A stretch of DNA of 64,000 bases from Lachnospiraceae bacterium (GTDB lineage Bacteria > Bacillota > Clostridia > Lachnospirales > Lachnospiraceae): positions 1-64,000 of the forward strand of contig CAJTBF010000006.1 of the NCBI GenBank assembly GCA_910574195.1, read 5' to 3'. The position numbers and the translations under genes are program-made. Below, piece by piece: positions 58,516 through 64,000 of this stretch (positions are counted from its first letter, which is position 1; each line of letters starts with the position of its first letter). The notes beneath the pieces are model-generated. The model was not told the origin of the DNA. It saw only the letters and a program-made list of their open reading frames with translations, and ran no database searches.

Positions 58516-58600
58516 AAATAACAATTTAGTTTAGACGAAAACGCTATTGACGATCTCATAAAATCCGACCATAATAAAATTGCAATTTAGTTTGGACGAA
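58516..58600 (+). repeat. Two 24-bp direct repeats before the DUF4143 fragment
   Basis: AAATAACAATTTAGTTTAGACGAA is cut short here to its core AACAATTTAGTTTAGACGAA at 58520-58539 and the near copy TGCAATTTAGTTTGGACGAA at 58581-58600. An opposite TTTGTCTAAA precedes the first. They may be operator sites or break points. Confidence 0.5.
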
Positions 58601-58627
58601 TATTCCGGCTGAAATATTATTGCGCTT

Positions 58628-59104
58628 GTGCAGCCGTACCACAATAACGCACTCAAACGAGTGGTAAAGATGCCATTGATTCATTTTCTGGACACCGGCC
58701 TGGCGGCATACCTCTTGAAATGGGGAAATCCCGAAGCTCTGGAGCGAGGTGCCATGTCAGGGGCATTCTTTGAGAGCTATGTATTTTCGGAAATTTATAA
58801 GAGTTATCTGAACGCAGGAAAAGAGCCGCCTATTTTCTATTACAGGGATAAAGACCAGAAAGAAATCGATCTGTTGCTCTACCAGAATGGTGTTCTTTCT
58901 CCGATAGAGATCAAAAAATCAGCGTCACCAGGGAAAACAGCAATTAAGAATTTTAATGTATTGGAACCCGTTACCAGAGAGGTGGCTTTCGAGGGCTTAG
59001 ATTCCTTAAAAGTCGAGATTGGAACTGGAAGTGTGGTTTGCATGGCAAATGACTTTTTGCCTGTGGACAAAAAGAACTGGTATGTACCAGTTTGGTTAAT
59101 TTAA
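58628..59104 (+). pseudogene. C-terminal fragment of AAA ATPase with DUF4143 domain
   Basis: The frame shows VQPYHNNALKRVVKMPLIHF, LDTGLAAYLLKWGNPEALER and FYYRDKDQKEIDLLLYQNGV, the DUF4143 C-terminal domain that follows an AAA domain in a large family of ATPases of about 400-440 residues. Only about 160 residues are left; similarity begins slightly upstream (IIALVQPY). The AAA domain and Walker motifs are missing. The GTG at 58628 has no ribosome binding site. Confidence 0.8.
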
Positions 59105-59269
59105 TAAGTATTTTACGGGTGAACCTCGGGTTCTTAACTAACTGACATTGGGTGTGAACAATAACGATAGTTTTTCATACTGGCACATCTTACATTTTTG
59201 TAAGCAGACATTTCCGGAAAATCGTGTATAATGGATAAAAAGAATAATTAAAAGAAAGGCGGCGTTTTC

Positions 59270-59956
59270 TTGCAGAAATTGTTACTTTTGGAGGATGATC
59301 TCAGTCTGATTGACGGGCTGACGTATTCTTTAAAGAAAAATGAATTTGATATAGAAGTTGTGAGAACGATAAAGGAGGCTGAAAAGGCGCTTGTTGAGCA
59401 CGCAGGTTTCGACCTCCTTCTTTTTGACGTGACATTGCCGGACGGGAATGGATTTGCCTTGTGTGAGAGGATCCGAAAGGCCGGAGATCAGACGCCGATT
59501 ATCTTTCTCACCGCGTCGGATGAGGAGACCAGCGTGATCCGGGGATTGGACTGCGGAGGGGATGATTATATTACGAAACCTTTCAAATTGGGGGAACTGT
59601 GTTCCCGTATCCGGGCGCTATTGCGCCGCAGTAACCAAAGGGATACGGCCGCAGGAGTCCTTCAGTCCGGAAAGGTCAGAGTAAATCTGGCGGAAGGGAA
59701 AGTATTTCTGGCAGAAGAGCAGGTGGACTTTACCGGGGCAGAATACAGACTTTTATGTCTGCTGCTTCAAAACAGCGGAAGTGTTCTTTTGCGCAGTGTA
59801 ATTCTGGACAGACTGTGGGACGGTGCCGGGAATTTTGTGGATGATAATACGCTGTCGGTTTATGTGCGCCGTCTCCGTGAAAAACTGGAAAAGAATCCGT
59901 CAAAGCCGGAGCATCTGCTGACGGTACGGGGATTTGGCTATCAGTGGAAGGAGTGA
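59270..59956 (+). CDS. OmpR-family response regulator (module 3)
   Basis: A 228-residue regulator with LEDD at 7-10, Asp53 in LLLFDVTLPDGNGF and ITKPFK, and a winged helix ending LLTVRGFGYQWKE. It starts with TTG at 59270, seven bases after AAAGGCGG; the family sequence begins exactly there (QKLLLLEDD). It opens module 3. The promoter lies in the 165-base gap before it, after the DUF4143 fragment. Confidence 0.93.
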   Translation: MQKLLLLEDDLSLIDGLTYSLKKNEFDIEVVRTIKEAEKALVEHAGFDLLLFDVTLPDGNGFALCERIRKAGDQTPIIFLTASDEETSVIRGLDCGGDDYITKPFKLGELCSRIRALLRRSNQRDTAAGVLQSGKVRVNLAEGKVFLAEEQVDFTGAEYRLLCLLLQNSGSVLLRSVILDRLWDGAGNFVDDNTLSVYVRRLREKLEKNPSKPEHLLTVRGFGYQWKE

Positions 59957-59961
59957 ATGGC

Positions 59962-61191
59962 TTGCGGTTTTTATATGAAAAACAGACGCGAAAATTTTAT
60001 TTGTTTCTTATCGGCTTCTGTGTATTACAGATCTGTTTTTTGGGGATCTGTGGAGTTTTCCAGGCGCGGAATGTCCGGGAAATCCTCGTGGAGCGGGAAC
60101 TTGCCGCCGCGTCCTATTTGCTGGAGCAGCGTGTCCCGCCGGCGGTGGTTGCTTCTGCCTGGAATCATACCGGGGCGACGGAAGCGGGGAAAAAACTGCT
60201 TCAGACGATCGGACATACGGAGCGGACACAAAGTTATCTGTTTTTGCTTCTGGAACAGACGTCTGTTCCGTTTTTTTTGTTCTTGTTGTCGGCAGGAGTT
60301 ATTTTTGCCGGAATTCTGCTGACGGGGACGGCTTTTTTTCTTCGGCGCAGAGAACGGATGTATGAAGAGGCGGAGAAAGTGATTACATGCTATGGGGAGA
60401 ACCGGTTTGGAACGCACCTTCCGACAGGAAAGACCGGAACAATTTACCAACTATTCAGTAGTATTGAACAACTTGCACAGTCTCTGCAGACAAAAAGTGA
60501 GACGGAACAAAAAGCAAAGGAATTTCTAAAAGAGATGATTTCCAATATTTCCCACCAGCTTAAAACACCTCTTGCGGCATGTAGTATGTATATGGAAATT
60601 ATCCAGGAAGAACCGGAAAAGGAAGAGGTGGCGAGGGACTTTTCGCGGAAATCCATACAGTCTCTGGAACGAATGGAACAGTTGATTCAGTCGCTGCTTA
60701 ACATGGCGCGGTTGGATACGGGAAGTATCGTGTTTGAAAAACGGCAGTGCAGGATAGCGGAGACAGTGGAACAGTCCCTATGTGATCTTTTGGAACGTGC
60801 AGGACGTGAGGGAAAGGAAATCCGGACGAAGGGCACGGAGCAGGCAGTCTGGTTCTGTGATTGGGAGTGGACGAAAGAAGCCATCGGGAATCTGGTGAAG
60901 AATGCGTTGGATCATACAGGGACAGGAGGCGTCATTTCAATCTCCTGGGAAAGCAGTCAGGCTATTTCGTGTCTGTCGGTGAAGGATAACGGATGCGGGA
61001 TTGCAGAGGAAGAGATTCATCATATTTTTAAGCGGTTTTACAGGAGCAGAACGCCCGGTGACAGGCAGGGGAGCGGACTGGGCCTTTCCCTTGCAAAATC
61101 CATTGTGGAAGGGCAGGGAGGAAATCTGTCCGTGAATAGCTGCCCTGGGGAGGGAAGCACCTTTTATATCACCTTTCTTACGGAGCTGTAA
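59962..61191 (+). CDS. Membrane sensor histidine kinase (module 3)
   Basis: A 409-residue kinase. Unlike the kinases of modules 1 and 2 it has two membrane helices (about 11-33 and 103-127) with a roughly 70-residue loop between them, then a HAMP-like linker, HisKA SNISHQLKTPLAACSMYMEI (His198), N box NLVKNALDHTGTGG, G1 DNGCGI and G2 GSGLGLSLAKS. I place the start at TTG 59962, eight bases after AAGGAG; the stop of the regulator lies just before it. In-frame GTG codons at 59944 and 59953 overlap the site. Confidence 0.92.
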   Translation: MRFLYEKQTRKFYLFLIGFCVLQICFLGICGVFQARNVREILVERELAAASYLLEQRVPPAVVASAWNHTGATEAGKKLLQTIGHTERTQSYLFLLLEQTSVPFFLFLLSAGVIFAGILLTGTAFFLRRRERMYEEAEKVITCYGENRFGTHLPTGKTGTIYQLFSSIEQLAQSLQTKSETEQKAKEFLKEMISNISHQLKTPLAACSMYMEIIQEEPEKEEVARDFSRKSIQSLERMEQLIQSLLNMARLDTGSIVFEKRQCRIAETVEQSLCDLLERAGREGKEIRTKGTEQAVWFCDWEWTKEAIGNLVKNALDHTGTGGVISISWESSQAISCLSVKDNGCGIAEEEIHHIFKRFYRSRTPGDRQGSGLGLSLAKSIVEGQGGNLSVNSCPGEGSTFYITFLTEL

Positions 61192-61351
61192 GGTCTTATT
61201 CATCGGAATGTAAGACGGGGATGCTACGATTTTTCGTGGTACAAGAAGTTGCTTATTGCGGTTTGCACCATGCCAAAACATGCGGAAAAGCCGTCAGTGG
61301 CAGGTGTTCTGTGTCGCAGCGGGTTGTACACGTCGAAAAGAAAGGCAGGGT

Positions 61352-62041
61352 ATGCAAATGGAACTATTAAAAGTGGAAAATTTAAGCAAGGTTTATGGAA
61401 CAGGAGAGGCTCGTGTGGAAGCGTTAAAGCAGGTTTCTTTTTCCATGCAGAGAGGAGAGTTCGGCGCGGTTGTGGGGGCGTCTGGTTCGGGAAAGAGTAC
61501 GCTTCTTCATTGTATTGGCGGACTGGATGAAGCAAATGCGGGAAAGGTGTTTCTGAACGGGAAAGACCTGTTTGCCATGGGGGAAGAGGAACGGACAGTT
61601 TTTCGAAGACAGCATATCGGGTTTATTTTTCAGTCTTTCCATCTGATTCCGGAACTGGATGTGGAGCAGAATATCATATTTCCCTTATTGTTAGATTATA
61701 AAAAACCGGATCAGGAACGGGTAGAGGAAATGTTGAAGGTGCTGGGCCTTGCCGATCGCCGGAAACATCTGCCGGGACAGCTCTCCGGCGGACAGCAGCA
61801 GAGAGTGGCTATCGGGCGGGCGCTGATCACGCGTCCGGCGTTGGTTCTTGCGGATGAACCCACTGGAAATCTGGACTCGCAAAGCAGTCGGGACGTAATG
61901 GATCTGCTGTGCAGGGCGTCCCGATATTACCAGCAGACCGTCCTGATGATTACCCATAATATGAATCTGACCGCATCGGCGGACCGGGTGTTTCAGGTTA
62001 CGGACGGAACACTTCGTGAGCTGGGGGGTGCGGCAGAATGA
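61352..62041 (+). CDS. ABC transporter ATPase, MacB/LolD type (module 3)
   Basis: A 229-residue ATPase with Walker A GASGSGKST, FIFQSFHLIP, signature [15 protein letters not shown], Walker [13 protein letters not shown] and MITHN. ATG at 61352 follows AAAGGCAGGG; the longer frame from 61256 lacks a site and is not conserved. The stop overlaps the permease ATG by four bases (ATGA). Confidence 0.94.
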   Translation: MQMELLKVENLSKVYGTGEARVEALKQVSFSMQRGEFGAVVGASGSGKSTLLHCIGGLDEANAGKVFLNGKDLFAMGEEERTVFRRQHIGFIFQSFHLIPELDVEQNIIFPLLLDYKKPDQERVEEMLKVLGLADRRKHLPGQLSGGQQQRVAIGRALITRPALVLADEPTGNLDSQSSRDVMDLLCRASRYYQQTVLMITHNMNLTASADRVFQVTDGTLRELGGAAE

Positions 62042-64000
62042 AACAGTATCTCGATTTGGTTAAAATTTCGGCCAAACGACACGGGAAGCAAAATCGGATG
62101 ACCAGATTTTGTATTGTACTGGCCGTATTTCTGGTTACGGTGATCTTTGGTATGGCGGATATGGAGATGCGTTCCCAGATGATGCAGGCTGTGAAGACGG
62201 ACGGAAGCTGGCATGCGGCGTTTGTGATAGGGGATGAGCAAGGGATGCTGTTAAAAGCGCGTCCGGAAGTGGAAAGGATCGCCCGCTATGGATCGCTGAA
62301 TTATCGTCTGCAGGACGGGTATCAGATCGAAGGGGTGGAAACGGGAATCTGCGGTTTTGATCGGGAATTTCAGGAAATGATGCCGGATGCGGAGATTGTG
62401 GAGGGAACCTTCCCCGGGACGGCCGGGGAGACCGCGGTCAATGAGAATGTAAGAACCCGTCTGGGACTGGAAATCGGGGATATCGTGCATATGACGACAC
62501 CACAGGGAGAGGTGAGGCAGTACCGGATTACCGGAATCGCAAAAAATACGGCGTTGACTGCGAGGTTGGATGCCAGCTGTATCTTCCTGAACACAGAGGG
62601 ATTTTCGGCGCTGCAAGCAGAAGGAACGGAAGCAGCTCAGGAACTGCTTTATTTTGTCCAATTCCGGCGGTTCTGCAATATACAGAAAGCAATGCAGGAG
62701 ATCAGGGAACAATTCGGTCTCTCGCCGGAGCAGGTGCGGCAGAATGTGAAGGTTTTGATGCTGTTGTTCCAGAGCCGGGATTCTTACATGATGCGGTTTT
62801 ATTTTGTGGCGGTGGTTTTGGCAGTGCTGGTGGTGATCGCGGGGGTTCTTATGATTACAGCCAGTATGAACAGTCATATTGCAAGGCGGACGGAGTTTTT
62901 CGGGATGCTCCGTTGTCTGGGCGCTGCCCGGAGACAGATCATTCGATTTGTACGAAAAGAAGCGTTGAACTGGTGTAAAACGGCGATTCCGATCGGAGTG
63001 GCTGCCGGAGTGTTTGCAGTATGGATTTTGTGCGGGATGCTGCGGTATTTCAGTCCGGGGCTTTTTGAGGGACTTCCGGTATTCGGCGTCAGTTGGCCGG
63101 GAATGGCGGCAGGGGTATTTGTCGGACTTCTGACGGTGCTTCTGGCGGCGGGGGCTCCTGCAAAGCGGGCGGCAAAGGTTTCTCCGTTGTCTGCGGTTTC
63201 CGGGAATGCGGGAACCGTGCAGGCAGTAAAAAAGACGGCGAATACCCGGTTCTTTAAGGTGGATACGGCATTGGGGATCCATCATGCGTCCGGAAGTAAG
63301 AAGAATTTTTTCTTGGTAACAGGTTCTTTTGCGTTTAGTATTATTTTATTTCTGGCATTTGGCACGGCCATCGATTTCATGCATCATGCAATTACACCGC
63401 TTCGTCCGTCAGCGCCGGATCTTTATATCTATAAAGAGGATGTGTCTAATCAGATTCCGTCAGAACTGGCGGAAGAATTGGAGGATAATCCGGCGGTAAA
63501 GTGTGCGTTTGGACGGAGTTATGCGGAGGTTACGATACCGGCGGACGGAAGAACCATGGCAGTCATTTCCTATGATGAGCGGCAGTTTGGATGGGCAGAG
63601 GATTCCCTGCTTGCGGGCAGTATACAGGATGCGGCAGACGGGAAGGGCGTACTTTCCATATACAGGGAAGGGAGTCCGCTGACCGTGGGAAGTTCTGTCA
63701 GCCTTACGGCCGGCGGAAAGGAACAGGAAGTTTCCGTTGTCGGCATTCTGAAGGATGTTCCGTATTATTCCAGTCCGGATAACAATACGGGAAATACAGC
63801 GGATGGGATCATCTGTTCGGAGTCGTTGTTCCGGGAACTGACGGGAGAAGAGAAATATAGCGTATTGGATGTACAGCTTGAACGGGGAACGACGGATGCA
63901 CAGGTACAGGAAATACGGCGGATGATGGAGCAGGCATGTGAAACGGGCGCTGCATTTTCAGATCGGCGGATCAGCAATCAGGAGGCGAAGGGTGCAAGCT
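62038..64000 (+). CDS. FtsX-family ABC permease (module 3), 3' end outside window
   Basis: The frame from ATG 62038 (MKQYLDLVKISAKRHGKQNR) stays open to the window end, giving at least 654 residues. One helix (about 22-40) is followed by an extracytoplasmic domain with FPGTAGETAVNENVRTRLGL, then three helices beginning FYFVAVVLAVLVVIAGVLMI, a linker, another helix (FFLVTGSFAFSIILFLAFGT) and the second extracytoplasmic domain. This is the permease partner of the ATPase that it overlaps. The last three helices should lie beyond 64000. Confidence 0.93.
   Translation, partial: MKQYLDLVKISAKRHGKQNRMTRFCIVLAVFLVTVIFGMADMEMRSQMMQAVKTDGSWHAAFVIGDEQGMLLKARPEVERIARYGSLNYRLQDGYQIEGVETGICGFDREFQEMMPDAEIVEGTFPGTAGETAVNENVRTRLGLEIGDIVHMTTPQGEVRQYRITGIAKNTALTARLDASCIFLNTEGFSALQAEGTEAAQELLYFVQFRRFCNIQKAMQEIREQFGLSPEQVRQNVKVLMLLFQSRDSYMMRFYFVAVVLAVLVVIAGVLMITASMNSHIARRTEFFGMLRCLGAARRQIIRFVRKEALNWCKTAIPIGVAAGVFAVWILCGMLRYFSPGLFEGLPVFGVSWPGMAAGVFVGLLTVLLAAGAPAKRAAKVSPLSAVSGNAGTVQAVKKTANTRFFKVDTALGIHHASGSKKNFFLVTGSFAFSIILFLAFGTAIDFMHHAITPLRPSAPDLYIYKEDVSNQIPSELAEELEDNPAVKCAFGRSYAEVTIPADGRTMAVISYDERQFGWAEDSLLAGSIQDAADGKGVLSIYREGSPLTVGSSVSLTAGGKEQEVSVVGILKDVPYYSSPDNNTGNTADGIICSESLFRELTGEEKYSVLDVQLERGTTDAQVQEIRRMMEQACETGAAFSDRRISNQEAKGAS

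Noticed and set aside
62251-63285. Minus-strand ORF of 344 codons inside the module 3 permease
   Set aside because: Antisense shadow; the plus strand has an unbroken permease frame with helices and start overlapping its ATPase.

Overview
The window looks like a chromosomal stretch of an anaerobic, gut-type member of the Bacillota, most likely a Lachnospiraceae relative. The reasons are the strong GGAGG ribosome binding sites with occasional GTG and TTG starts, a clostridial 2x[4Fe-4S] ferredoxin, a small CXXC protein of the CD1871A type, abundant 4Fe-4S proteins, and repeated clostridial response regulator / histidine kinase / ABC exporter modules. The genus is inference only.

Layout. 1-280: the 3' end of a 23S rRNA, tRNA-Asn and a terminator, with no 5S rRNA in between. 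296-2410 (minus): a DUF3267-like membrane protein, then a redox operon of a TlpA-like lipoprotein, a 48-residue CXXC protein and a membrane polyferredoxin. 2831-7982: first two-component + ABC (FtsX-type) module, with a 45-bp tandem repeat between regulator and kinase. 8.1-10.4 kb: glycerate kinase and an acyltransferase, converging. 10.6-11.5 kb (minus): a six-gene tRNA operon with a visible promoter and terminator. 11.8-29.7 kb: mostly housekeeping genes (GNAT, RluA-type pseudouridine synthase, 4Fe-4S protein, Tex, MerR-like protein, ferredoxin, a lipoprotein sugar-binding-like protein beside a two-component system, MutS2, an HtrA-like protein whose catalytic triad is lost, YhaM, RlmD).

29.75-42.1 kb is an accessory island. 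It starts at the 3' end of rlmD, whose C-terminal extension resembles the tail that mobile elements bring when they insert there. It holds an AT-rich OLD-type nuclease, RhuM, a small element-type protein, and many decayed defence genes (two YhcG/DUF1016 remnants, a toxin with two in-frame TAG codons beside an intact antitoxin, a frameshifted XRE regulator, and hsdM split by one TAG). In its middle lies an intact cassette: a PucR-type regulator divergent from a short-chain dehydrogenase and a BaiCD/BaiH-like flavin/Fe-S enone reductase. No integrase or relaxase remains in view.

42.2-47.2 kb: second two-component + ABC module, again with a kinase lacking membrane segments. 47.3-51.8 kb: small helical protein, GNAT, YunG-like protein overlapping an orphan Eco57I-like DNA methyltransferase, AraC regulator. 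52.3-55.9 kb: a sugar operon (DUF4867, FucI/AraA-family isomerase, xylulokinase). 56-59.1 kb is a zone of fused gene remnants (LytTR regulator/GHKL kinase, GH3/GH43 glycosidases, DUF4143 ATPase). 59.3-64 kb: third two-component + ABC module, running off the window.

Over all of this lie short dispersed repeats: a 31-bp palindrome family (15.03, 18.53, 52.2 kb), a 48-bp repeat (11.56, 14.92 kb), and a two-part element A+B that is contiguous at 51.84-52.1 kb but split around yhaM at 26.58 and 27.8 kb.
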